Positions 23,807 through 32,444 of a DNA stretch of 42,693 nt are shown here, piece after piece. The notes beneath the pieces are model-generated. The model saw nothing but the letters and a program-made list of their open reading frames with translations. It was not told where the DNA came from and ran no database searches. Made by a program: the position numbers and the translations under genes. The DNA is from a virus. How positions within the stretch are numbered: position 1 is the stretch's first letter; each line of letters begins with the position of its first letter. Where the stretch lies: positions 1 to 42,693 of the IMG/VR virus record IMGVR_UViG_3300006922_003355. One strand, 5' to 3'.

Positions 23807-25041
23807 ACCGTGAGACATTATTAAATAAAATTAAAGACGGCTCTATTTGGTTTTGTCCTAGACTGTTTGATCACATATATACTAATCCAAATGGTGATTA
23901 CAAAGTATGTTGTATTGGTGAAGACGCCGATCTTAACACATCAACAACTACACCTAAAGAATGGTTAAATTCTAAATTGTTAACTGATGCAAGAATTGAA
24001 ATGCTAGACGAAACAATTGTTGATACTCCTGTTTTAAACAGTCAATGTCGACGCTGTATAGAACAAGAAGCAAATTACGGAGAATCTGACAGACAGCATC
24101 ATGTCAAAAGATTGCTAGAAACCATTAAGATTAACCAAGACTTTTCTTGTATAGATCAAGTACTTTCGTTTGATCCTACGCAGGAATATACAATTACAGA
24201 AAGATGCTTAGTATTACAAGCAAGAGTTTTCGGTAATCAATGTAATCTCGATTGTTATATGTGTCAACCAGGTGCATCGTCTACTAGACAACTAATGTTT
24301 AAAAAACTTGATAATAGAAAGTACATAAAAACATTTGACCAAGATTCTCCTAATAATATAAAATCTTCTAAAAGCAACACTATAGACGAACTAGTTGAAC
24401 TTGCACCGTATATACATACTTTTTTGCTACAAGGCGGCGAGCCCTTTGTAATGAAAAAACAGTTTGATTTTCTTAACAGACTAGTCGAAAGCGGTCACTC
24501 AAAAAACATTATTCTTGAAATGAATAGTAATTTAACAGTACTAGGAACTACTAAGTATAATATTTTAGACTTTGTTGATAAATTTAGACAATTAAATATT
24601 AGTGCTTCGCTTGACGGATTTGGAAAATATAATGATTATATACGTCGAAGATCAGACTGGCATACTATTGTTAGTAACCTAAACACTCTTAGAAGTTATA
24701 GAAATGTTAAAATGGGTGTGTTTTCAACATTATCATTATTAAGTGTATTAAAATACGACAAACTACAAAATTTTTGTGATAGAAAAAATTTAGAATATTT
24801 CTGTTTTGTAGTCGACGATCCTGATGAGTTGCATGTTAGACACTTACCTAAAAAACTTAAAAAGAAATTACGTAAGAAGTATCGTAATTATCCAATTATT
24901 GTTAACGCACTTGCAATGAAGGGAGATAAGAAAAAGTTTATAGCAGCTATAAACTATATTAAACAATCAGACGAATATTATAAAACAGATATTTTTAAAT
25001 TATATCCAGAACTAGAGAGCTATTACAATGACAGCATATGA
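23803..25041 (+). CDS. Radical SAM enzyme with N-terminal SPASM domain, 412 aa
   Basis: The cysteine-rich domain precedes the SAM core, reverse to the textbook order: Cys18, the CC pair 36-37 after NPNGDYK, and CRRC (82-85); then CNLDCYMC (147-154) binds the SAM cluster and LQGGEPFVM (209-217) the substrate side. The C-terminus (SDEYYKTDIFKLYPELESYY) is shared with the 744-residue fusion protein encoded further on, so the two are paralogues. These 'twitch/SPASM' phage proteins usually modify peptides or sugars in known relatives, but this one has no assigned reaction. Starts on the last bases of the radical SAM core gene. Confidence 0.87.
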   Translation: MNRETLLNKIKDGSIWFCPRLFDHIYTNPNGDYKVCCIGEDADLNTSTTTPKEWLNSKLLTDARIEMLDETIVDTPVLNSQCRRCIEQEANYGESDRQHHVKRLLETIKINQDFSCIDQVLSFDPTQEYTITERCLVLQARVFGNQCNLDCYMCQPGASSTRQLMFKKLDNRKYIKTFDQDSPNNIKSSKSNTIDELVELAPYIHTFLLQGGEPFVMKKQFDFLNRLVESGHSKNIILEMNSNLTVLGTTKYNILDFVDKFRQLNISASLDGFGKYNDYIRRRSDWHTIVSNLNTLRSYRNVKMGVFSTLSLLSVLKYDKLQNFCDRKNLEYFCFVVDDPDELHVRHLPKKLKKKLRKKYRNYPIIVNALAMKGDKKKFIAAINYIKQSDEYYKTDIFKLYPELESYYNDSI

Positions 25042-26101
25042 TGCGTGGGACCGAGAGTATCAAGAAAACAAACAAACATACTTAGAAATCTTTGACCAAT
25101 TTATGAGTCAAATGAACTACGAAAACAATGAAGATTTTGAGCGCAATTTTGCTGAGAAGCTAGGGCGCAAACACTGCGTTAGCGTGAGCAGTGCTACAGA
25201 CGCATTGCACTTTTCACTAATAGCACATGGCATTGGTCCAGGTGATGAAGTACTAGTAACAGACTTTAGTTGGATCAGTAGTGCTAGTTGTGTAGATATG
25301 GTAGGTGCTACTCCTGTGTTTTGCGATATAAATTTAGATACTTATCAAATGAGCTTAGACAGCGTACAGCGTATGTACAGCGACCGTGTAAAGGCTATCG
25401 TGTATGTACACTTGTTTGGTGCTATGGAAGACACAACTGCACTACAAGCGTTCTGTAAGGAACACAACATACTGTTTATCGAAGATGCAGCACAAGCGTT
25501 AGGTAGTAGTTTAGACGGAGTACGTGCAGGAACGATCGGCGATTGCAGTATATTCAGTTTTAACAGTAATAAAGTTATCGCAGGCATTAACGGCGGTGGT
25601 GTTGTACTAACAGACGATAGCAATATTGCAAAGCGTCTTAAGATGATTCGTAGACACGGTAAAGATAAAACGTTTGATATACTAGGATATAATAGCCGTA
25701 TGTATGTTCTCAATGCTCGTATTATAGAACAGCGTATGAAAAGTATGGAGCAAAATCAAACCAAGCGTCAGTCTATTGCACATCAGTACAATAGTGCTTT
25801 TGCAAACTTGCCTGTTATAACTCCTAAGGTTACAAATGGATTAGATAATAATTATCACAAATATGTTATACGGTTTGAGGACAAGGACACTCGTAAACGG
25901 GTAAAGAACGCACTAAACGCCAGCATACACTACGAAACACCTTTGAGCGCAAATAATATGTACAACAGTGCAACCATACGCAGTGACAATTGTACAGCGT
26001 CTAAGGCGGCATCTAACACTGTTTTATCGTTGCCCATACATGCGTGGTTAACTGATAACGAAATTAAAACAATAATAGATACAATAAAACATGCAATATA
26101 A
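25028..26101 (+). CDS. DegT/DnrJ/EryC1 sugar aminotransferase
   Basis: PLP-dependent aminotransferase that puts an amino group on a nucleotide-linked keto-sugar. The lysine for PLP is Lys182 in FSFNSNKVIAGINGGG, and EDAAQALGS (152-160) is the conserved PLP-contacting strand; the SSATDALH loop near residue 55 binds the phosphate. Length 357 is typical. It overlaps the radical SAM gene before it by 14 bases. Base composition is different: 25141-25200 has 32 G/C of 60, while 26101-26160 in the next gene has 14 of 60, so it may be a recent acquisition. The donor substrate could be a keto-sugar produced in the same pathway. Confidence 0.9.
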   Translation: MTAYDAWDREYQENKQTYLEIFDQFMSQMNYENNEDFERNFAEKLGRKHCVSVSSATDALHFSLIAHGIGPGDEVLVTDFSWISSASCVDMVGATPVFCDINLDTYQMSLDSVQRMYSDRVKAIVYVHLFGAMEDTTALQAFCKEHNILFIEDAAQALGSSLDGVRAGTIGDCSIFSFNSNKVIAGINGGGVVLTDDSNIAKRLKMIRRHGKDKTFDILGYNSRMYVLNARIIEQRMKSMEQNQTKRQSIAHQYNSAFANLPVITPKVTNGLDNNYHKYVIRFEDKDTRKRVKNALNASIHYETPLSANNMYNSATIRSDNCTASKAASNTVLSLPIHAWLTDNEIKTIIDTIKHAI

Positions 26102-26780
26102 AAATAAATTTGGAACTGTTGAAATTTTAAGCGATAGTGTATTTAATAACAAGACTATTGGCATATCTATGTCAGGCGGTGCTGATAGTACACTATTATG
26201 CTTTCTTCTAGCAAACACAATAAAAGAAAAAAATTTAAATATACAGATACAACCATTTAATGGTTACGATATATGGTGTTCGGGTGATTCTGCAGGTTTA
26301 CCAGAGATTATAAAATATTTACAAAATAAATTTCCTACAGTTAAACTACATTGGCCAATTTCTGTTGTATTTAATACTAAAGGAATTAAAGAAAAAGGCT
26401 TAGATAAAAATAGTTATATACGTCCACTTAGTGAAAAATTAGCAAAAAATAAAATTATAGACGTCTTAGTAAATGCATTATGTTTAGGGCCGCCAACAGA
26501 AATACAACAGTCATTTAATCTAAGATCAGATGGAGGAAGTTGGGGAGTTTTTAGAAGACCGGGTCACGAACTATGGGAAGAAATAGAAAAATTTTCTAAC
26601 ACTCCAAAAGCACCGTTTGTAGGAATCGATAAAAGATTTATTATTCAATGTTATTACGATTTCAACGAACAAGACTTATTACAAAAAACTAATTCCTGTA
26701 CTGAACCAATCGGCAACTGCGGAGAATGTTGGTGGTGTCAAGAAAAGAAATGGGCATTAAACAACGTGTCAAGTCTTTAA
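26091..26780 (+). CDS. PP-loop ATP pyrophosphatase (QueC/ExsB-like), 229 aa
   Basis: N-type ATP pyrophosphatase that activates a substrate by adenylation. The PP-loop is SGGADS (28-33), and a zinc-type set of cysteines is near the C-terminus: Cys203, 210, 213 and 216 in NCGECWWCQEKKWAL. QueC has a similar order, but the region in between differs and the closing 'CxxCWWCxEK.WA' is shared with the N-terminal part of the next gene. I do not call it QueC, in spite of QueE in the window. It may make an adenylated intermediate for the SPASM enzymes. Overlaps the aminotransferase by 11 bases. Confidence 0.8.
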   Translation: MQYKNKFGTVEILSDSVFNNKTIGISMSGGADSTLLCFLLANTIKEKNLNIQIQPFNGYDIWCSGDSAGLPEIIKYLQNKFPTVKLHWPISVVFNTKGIKEKGLDKNSYIRPLSEKLAKNKIIDVLVNALCLGPPTEIQQSFNLRSDGGSWGVFRRPGHELWEEIEKFSNTPKAPFVGIDKRFIIQCYYDFNEQDLLQKTNSCTEPIGNCGECWWCQEKKWALNNVSSL

Positions 26781-26829
26781 TAGGCAGTTAACTTATAACA
26801 TAAGTACTAAAATAATCAAAGGATACAGT

Positions 26830-29064
26830 ATGAAACTTACATATAATAATCAAACTATAAACTTTTTTCCTGACAAAATTCCAGAAAAATGTGTAATTTC
26901 ATTATCAGGAGGACTCGACAGTGCATCCTTGCTATATCTAGTAAGTAAATATTTCCCCCAAATAGAAGTAATTCCAGTAACCTGTAGAGACCTAAATGCT
27001 CCGTTAGATGCTGATGCTGCTGTTGATATTGTTAACTGGATGCAAAAAGAATTTCCGCAGAACAATATTAGAAATACACAGATATTTGATTTTAACGATA
27101 AAACTGAGGATTTTCTAAGCCATAGAAAAGTTGATAAAGCAATTAAAAAAATCCGTCAGTTTAACGGCATGCGTAGAACACAGGTTTCAAAGATTATGCA
27201 AGTTGATACAATAAACTGGAATGTAATGAAAAAACATCCAGGTGCAATAAGACTCGATGGTATGACAAGAAATCCGCCGGCGAATGAAATGTTATCTTCA
27301 GGATTTTATGAAAAAGCAGAACGAAGAAGAGATAAAGAACACCCTGAAGTCGAAAACTTTAGATCCTATGCTAAAGACTACTGGTTAAATATCTATCAAG
27401 TATACGCTAATGTAGATAAAAAATTTGTTGCTGGAGTTTTTAAAGACCATAATTTAATGGAAACTTTATATCCGTTAACAAGGTCTTGTGTAGGAACAGC
27501 TAGACAAACTAATAATTTTGAACACACCTGTAACACTTGCTTCTGGTGTCATGAAAAGGCATGGGCATTTGACTATCCCTTACCAAAACCTGATTTACCG
27601 GAGTATTTAACAAAAGGTGGCCCTGGTGATCGGTCCGAGCCAGGTTTTGTAAATACAGACGCTTGGTGGGAAAAATTAGACGATGAAGGTAAAGAAATTG
27701 CTGCCAAAGAAGGATCAATAGTAACGCAAGCAAAGGATAAAGATATTTACTTTTGTACAATTCCGTTCACACAAATATATTCAGAACTAGACGGACAGTA
27801 CCAAGCATGTTGTTTTGGCGAACCATCCGGAGTAAGCGTAGAAGAAGTTCCATTAAAAGAGTGGATGGAAGACAGTGAATACATGAATGATCTACGTAGA
27901 GAAATGACCACACCGGGTTCTAAGTTAAAAGCAGTAGACAAATGGTGTCAACGGTGTCGTAGTGACGAAGCTAATTATGGAAGATCTAGAAGAACTAACT
28001 GTATGAAGATTCATACTAATGATGCAGTATTTTGGAATAAAATTGAAAGACAAGTAACAAAATTTAAAGAAACTGGTAAGTTTACCTTGCGAGGTGCTGG
28101 TAGAATATTTGAAGTACAATTAAAAATTTATGGGTCGGAATGCAACTTAGACTGCTTTATGTGTATGCACGATAATTCTACAACACGTATGCAAGTTGCA
28201 AAAAACGGAGTGTGGAGTGACAACATATTTGGCAAACAGTCTCCGGCCGTTGATGCAAGAAACGCACAAGTTATGAAGGATAAAACTGCCGGAGTAACTG
28301 AGCAGATCGTTGAAATGGCACAATACATAAAAAGTATTAAAATAATAGGCGGCGAGCCTTTGATTATGAAAAAACATTATGAAATGTTAGATGCTATAAT
28401 TAAAACAGGACACGCTGATAAAATAAGAATTAAATACCAAACTAACTTAACAAAAACTAAAGCAGGCAAACATAATATATTTAAATATATTCCACATTTT
28501 GATAGGGTAACAATAGTTGCATCAATAGACGGCATTGGACCTGTTATTGAATATATGCGTAGAAGAACAGACTGGAACGAAGTAGTAGAAAACATTGAAT
28601 TAGTTAAAAAACATCCTAACGTAGTAGTTGACTTTAACGGATTAGTGTCGTTCCTTAGTGTTATGAGATTTTATGAAATAATCGATTGGTGTAAAGAAAA
28701 CCCATGCATCGATCAGCTAAATTGGGCGTTTGTTGAAAACCCTGGGGCTTTACAAGTTCGTAATTTACCAATAGAAATAAAAACCAACCTAATACCTAAG
28801 TATAAAGATTGGCCAGATATACAAGCTGCATTAAGAATGCCTGCAGACCCTAATATTGATATACAGGATGTATTTGCATACCTATTAAAATCTGACGAAT
28901 ACTACAAAGGAACTAAGTGGGAATCTCACTTATTTGACGTTTTTCCCGAATTAGAAAAATATTATATTCCTAAAGAGCTAACAGATGCTGATAAAAAATT
29001 ATTTGCATCTTGGGACAAAACTGCAAAAAAACAAGATGAAGTTACAGATCAAAACATTATATAG
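26830..29064 (+). CDS. Fusion of PP-loop ATPase, SPASM domain and radical SAM core, 744 aa
   Basis: Three parts in one chain. Residues 1-250: PP-loop ATP pyrophosphatase with SGGLDS (26-31) and cysteines 220, 234, 237 and 240 (CNTCFWCHEKAWAF). Residues 305-380: SPASM-like domain with Cys309, CC 327-328 and CQRC (373-376). Residues 430-700: radical SAM core with CNLDCFMC (438-445) and IGGEP (506-510). The C-terminal half is a paralogue of the 412-residue protein encoded at 23803. An adenylating and a radical enzyme joined in one protein suggests sequential activation and modification of one substrate. Own ribosome site AAAGGA; the 49-base gap before it is the longest in the operon. Product unknown. 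Confidence 0.88.
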   Translation: MKLTYNNQTINFFPDKIPEKCVISLSGGLDSASLLYLVSKYFPQIEVIPVTCRDLNAPLDADAAVDIVNWMQKEFPQNNIRNTQIFDFNDKTEDFLSHRKVDKAIKKIRQFNGMRRTQVSKIMQVDTINWNVMKKHPGAIRLDGMTRNPPANEMLSSGFYEKAERRRDKEHPEVENFRSYAKDYWLNIYQVYANVDKKFVAGVFKDHNLMETLYPLTRSCVGTARQTNNFEHTCNTCFWCHEKAWAFDYPLPKPDLPEYLTKGGPGDRSEPGFVNTDAWWEKLDDEGKEIAAKEGSIVTQAKDKDIYFCTIPFTQIYSELDGQYQACCFGEPSGVSVEEVPLKEWMEDSEYMNDLRREMTTPGSKLKAVDKWCQRCRSDEANYGRSRRTNCMKIHTNDAVFWNKIERQVTKFKETGKFTLRGAGRIFEVQLKIYGSECNLDCFMCMHDNSTTRMQVAKNGVWSDNIFGKQSPAVDARNAQVMKDKTAGVTEQIVEMAQYIKSIKIIGGEPLIMKKHYEMLDAIIKTGHADKIRIKYQTNLTKTKAGKHNIFKYIPHFDRVTIVASIDGIGPVIEYMRRRTDWNEVVENIELVKKHPNVVVDFNGLVSFLSVMRFYEIIDWCKENPCIDQLNWAFVENPGALQVRNLPIEIKTNLIPKYKDWPDIQAALRMPADPNIDIQDVFAYLLKSDEYYKGTKWESHLFDVFPELEKYYIPKELTDADKKLFASWDKTAKKQDEVTDQNII

Positions 29065-29102
29065 AAGAATAAGAATCATCTTTTAATAAATTTATGTTGC
29101 TT

Positions 29103-29158
29103 TACAACATATTGTATTTTTTAGTTATATTTTGCTAAAAAAAATACAATATGTTGTA
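29103..29158. terminator. Long AT-rich hairpin between convergent operons
   Basis: Arms 29103-29124 and 29135-29158 are inverted copies of about 22 bases (the right arm has two extra A), with a ten-base loop. It lies between the end of the + strand operon and the end of the - strand operon, and T/A runs within the arms would give a U tract in either direction. This fits a bidirectional terminator, although the stem is almost without G-C pairs. An alternative is a protein-binding palindrome. Confidence 0.6.
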
Positions 29159-29205
29159 TGTATTAAAAACAAATTTAGAATTTACACTATATATGGTAAG
29201 ATGTA

Positions 29206-30024
29206 CTAGTACACTAGAGGATTAAACTTACCTACTAATAAGTATCTAGATCCCCTAGTATCTGTCACTTCTTCTTCGTGTAAAACTTCAGCTCGTAACG
29301 GCAACTGGTCTTTAAACTCTTCTAAATTATTTACACAATTAATATGGTCTTTGATATCAAACATATTATTTGATGTAAATGCAAAATGACAATTGTTCGA
29401 AAGTTTAGGTGTTTTAAATACATCGCCCGAATCTTGACTCATAGCACCTTCGTCAAACCACTTCCAATCATACATAGGTTTCATATGTTCGCAACTTGGA
29501 TTAATAATTAAATCTGTTTCTATATAAACATTACGATATTTTTTAAAAATATTGTCACAAATATATTCAATGTTAGTGTACTCATTAAATAATCTGTTCT
29601 TAGCAATTTGTAAAGGATTATTATCTATATCTATACAAATTATTTTTTTAACTTTATTAGTAAGTGCTGGTATAAGAATACTGCCATACCAGCTGCCCCA
29701 GATAACAACAACCGAATCCTTATTTAAAATCTTTAAGTTGTTTACTGCATCTATCAATGCATATTTTGATGCAACTTGATTACTGCTAACAGAATCTAAA
29801 ATATCAGTTTTTATTTCAGGCATATCTTTAATAAGATTTATTACATTAAAAAGATAAGTATCATCAATAGACGGATGAGATAATTTTAATATAATTTTCA
29901 AAAGTTCGTTGTCTTTATCGTGTTCGATGCAATTTAATATTGTAGATAAAATATCTAAGTTAACGTTAGAGTTAGATGTTTTTAAAATATTTTCATAGTA
30001 TTTTACAACAGTCCTATCAATCAT
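29206..30024 (-). CDS. Class I SAM-dependent methyltransferase, 272 aa
   Basis: Probable SAM-binding methyltransferase: VVVIWGSWYGSILIPAL (about residues 105-121) is the glycine-rich loop, followed by KIICIDIDNNPLQIAKNRL where the acidic D binds the ribose. Motif IV is an unusual INPSCEHM in place of NPPY or DPPF. The first 100 residues are helical and of unknown function. It is the last gene of the - strand run and overlaps the carbamoyltransferase gene by eight bases. The target may be a sugar, protein or nucleic acid; INPSCEHM does not decide. Confidence 0.75.
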   Translation of the reverse strand: MIDRTVVKYYENILKTSNSNVNLDILSTILNCIEHDKDNELLKIILKLSHPSIDDTYLFNVINLIKDMPEIKTDILDSVSSNQVASKYALIDAVNNLKILNKDSVVVIWGSWYGSILIPALTNKVKKIICIDIDNNPLQIAKNRLFNEYTNIEYICDNIFKKYRNVYIETDLIINPSCEHMKPMYDWKWFDEGAMSQDSGDVFKTPKLSNNCHFAFTSNNMFDIKDHINCVNNLEEFKDQLPLRAEVLHEEEVTDTRGSRYLLVGKFNPLVY

Positions 30025-31531
30025 TTGTTTTCCTTACTATATAATTGCCAATTACTAATATGTCTAATCCACACTTGTTAAACGTAGCAATAGCGTCTTC
30101 AGGAGTTTCTACAATCGGCTCTTGACTGTTGAAACTAGTGTTAAGCAACATAGGTATTCCAGTTAAATTTCCAAATTCCTTAATTAAGGAATAATATTTT
30201 TCATTTTGTTGTTTTGATACAGTTTGTATACGTGCTGTTCCATCTACATGTGTTACCCCTGGAATTTTATCTGACGTAACTGGCATAATACGACTCATAT
30301 ACGGGCTAGGCTGATTAGTATCAAAATAGTCTTTGTAATGTTCTTCAAGTACACTTGGTGCAAATGGCCTAAAGTCTTCACGTAGTTTAATTTTGCTGTT
30401 TATTATATCTTTAATTTTAGGATTTCTCGGGTCAGCAAGTATGCTTCGATTACCTAATGCTCTATTACCGCTTTCACTTTTACCTTGAAACCATCCAACA
30501 ATTTTTCCTTTAGCAATTTCTCGAGCAATTTCAATAATAATATTTTCAAACTTCATTGAGCTATATGTACAATCTCGAAGCACAGATGCATCTACAGCGT
30601 ATTCCTTACCAGAATATACATTAGGTACATGTGTATTGTTATTAAGTACATAATCGGCATGCATATAAGTGCCTAATGCTTGGCCTTCATCGCCGACAGC
30701 CGGAGGCACATATACATTATCATAATGCTTAGTAAACTCTTCGTTCATATATCCGTTATATGCAACTCCGCCAGCTACACAAAGATTATTAGATGTTTTT
30801 AACGGGTATACATGTTCTTTAATTAGTATAGAAGTATAGTGTTGTAGTGTAAATGCAATATCTTCTTTTGGTACTGTTTCAATAAGACCGTATGCATACT
30901 TAGGAAGTTTATGGTTTGGATTGCGCATATACTCATCTATCATACTGTTTATATCTGCATTGAATTTGCCGTATCCGGCAAGGCCCATTGCTTTACCTGC
31001 ACCTAAATATCCAAAACCGATATCCTGTGCTAATCTATTCCATAATCCGCCTATGGATATTTTATTTGATAAGTCTGTGATGTTTCCGTTCTTATCTGTA
31101 AAGATGCAATTAAATTGCCATCCTCTTCCATCAATCGCAAGGATGTCAGATTCGTTGTATCCAGAACTTAGATAAGCATACGCCGAATGGCTTTGATGAT
31201 GATCTATATAATAATAATCTGCTGTTTCGTAACAATCCCATAAGTTGTTAGGTTTAAAATTTAAAAATTCTAAATTGCCTATAGTTTCTTCTAATATATC
31301 TCTAACAAATTCCTGTCCAAGATTACTAACAGTAAATGCAAGCATGTGATCTTTATTATCATAATTAGGTCTAAAGTGTTTGTGAAAAAACTCACGACTG
31401 GGTTCCGAATCATGCGGGTTATTAGGATTTAAATTATGTTTAACACGATTATGTCGTTCAACTTGATAGTGTAATTTACCGTCGTATGTGTTATGGTCGT
31501 GTATATTTACGGCAACTGAAAATATTTTCAT
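30017..31531 (-). CDS. O-carbamoyltransferase, NodU/CmcH family
   Basis: Moves a carbamoyl group from carbamoyl phosphate, through a carbamoyl-adenylate, to a hydroxyl of a sugar or an antibiotic-like molecule. The Kae1-like half has HHQSHSA (111-117) with metal-binding histidines and AIDGRGWQ; the YrdC-like half begins near GWFQGKSESGNRALGNRSILADPR, a family signature. At 504 residues it is shorter than NodU (about 560). Starts with an ATGA overlap with the radical SAM gene and ends eight bases within the methyltransferase gene. In bacteria, members act on Nod factors, aminoglycosides and O-antigens, which supports the sugar-decoration idea. Confidence 0.92.
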   Translation of the reverse strand: MKIFSVAVNIHDHNTYDGKLHYQVERHNRVKHNLNPNNPHDSEPSREFFHKHFRPNYDNKDHMLAFTVSNLGQEFVRDILEETIGNLEFLNFKPNNLWDCYETADYYYIDHHQSHSAYAYLSSGYNESDILAIDGRGWQFNCIFTDKNGNITDLSNKISIGGLWNRLAQDIGFGYLGAGKAMGLAGYGKFNADINSMIDEYMRNPNHKLPKYAYGLIETVPKEDIAFTLQHYTSILIKEHVYPLKTSNNLCVAGGVAYNGYMNEEFTKHYDNVYVPPAVGDEGQALGTYMHADYVLNNNTHVPNVYSGKEYAVDASVLRDCTYSSMKFENIIIEIAREIAKGKIVGWFQGKSESGNRALGNRSILADPRNPKIKDIINSKIKLREDFRPFAPSVLEEHYKDYFDTNQPSPYMSRIMPVTSDKIPGVTHVDGTARIQTVSKQQNEKYYSLIKEFGNLTGIPMLLNTSFNSQEPIVETPEDAIATFNKCGLDILVIGNYIVRKTND

Positions 31532-32370
31532 TCTATAGAAATGCCCTCTTGTTCTAATATACGTGTAATTGCATTACGTCTTGCTGCAGGTCTTGGAGGA
31601 ATAATGTCCATACAAGCACTGCAATACTTTTCAAATTCAAAAAGTTTATATGCAAACATCTTATCAACATTTTCTTTTGTAACATCAAACTGTCGAGATC
31701 CGTTAATTACTTTTCTGCTACAATGTCTAATTTTTTGTATTTCAAAGTCAAATACAGGTACAAGTGGAAATTTAGCACAAATTCTTCTATCAAGCTCTGG
31801 CGCTTGTACAGGGGTATGGTCTGAAAAGAAATCAGGAGAACGTGAATTGTATTCTTTAAATTCTGTATTTTTGTGTTTTAGATACGTCAAGTCGTGTTTG
31901 TCTCTATAGTCAAAATATCCAGGTGTTTGAATAATTAGATTATAATTGTTTAGTTCATTAGGTTCAAAAAAATCATAGTTACCTAGTTTTTCTATTCGAT
32001 CTTCATAAAAATCTAAGACCAAGTGTTCAATATAAATTATATCAGGGTCTTCTAAAACGTGCGGATAAAATTTTCTTACTAAACTATTAGAAAGTACTTG
32101 TATTACTAAGTTCGGATACTTTTTAATTTCAGCTATTACTTCATCTAGATTTTTTATAAGTCCTGGTTCTCCGCCTAACAAACAAATACGGGTTTTATAC
32201 GGACTTAAATATTTTACTGTATTTCGTAAAAAGTCCATATCTACATCTAGATTGCGCATTTCGAGTGTCCAAGCAGTGCAATAGTGACAGCTCTTATTAC
32301 AGCTTTTTGTCATATAAAAGTCTACAGTCTTGTATTCAGACCCTTTTAGAGCTTCTAAAGTTAACGCCAT
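31528..32370 (-). CDS. Radical SAM enzyme, 280 aa
   Basis: SAM-cluster motif CNKSCHYC (24-31) and LGGEPG at about residues 65-70. A late cysteine-rich part (RICAKFPLVPVFDFEIQKIRHC and KYCSAC) may hold a further iron-sulfur cluster. Its closest look in this window is the radical SAM core family; it has no separate SPASM pattern. First gene of the downstream half of the - strand run, with a candidate promoter 20-50 bases upstream and a GAGG ribosome site. It is followed by the carbamoyltransferase (ATGA overlap), so both probably modify one product. Confidence 0.83.
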   Translation of the reverse strand: MALTLEALKGSEYKTVDFYMTKSCNKSCHYCTAWTLEMRNLDVDMDFLRNTVKYLSPYKTRICLLGGEPGLIKNLDEVIAEIKKYPNLVIQVLSNSLVRKFYPHVLEDPDIIYIEHLVLDFYEDRIEKLGNYDFFEPNELNNYNLIIQTPGYFDYRDKHDLTYLKHKNTEFKEYNSRSPDFFSDHTPVQAPELDRRICAKFPLVPVFDFEIQKIRHCSRKVINGSRQFDVTKENVDKMFAYKLFEFEKYCSACMDIIPPRPAARRNAITRILEQEGISIE

Positions 32371-32392
32371 TTAATTTTACCTCGGTATATAT

Positions 32393-32420
32393 ATAGTATG
32401 AAAATCTAATTTTCTGTTAA
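32393..32420 (-). promoter_or_regulatory. Sigma-70-like promoter for the radical SAM/carbamoyltransferase genes
   Basis: On the - strand TTAACA (32420-32415) and TACTAT (32398-32393) are 16 bases apart. Expected start about seven bases on, giving a leader of about 16 bases with a GAGG ribosome site before the ATG at 32370. Fair match; AT-rich sequence makes chance hits possible. Confidence 0.5.
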
Positions 32421-32444
32421 GTTATTGTACTTAGTAGTTTATCT

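Noticed and set aside
26091-26780. Calling the PP-loop protein QueC
   Set aside because: The PP-loop and cysteines fit the broad family, but the rest of the protein and its close similarity to the N-terminal half of the fusion point to another substrate.
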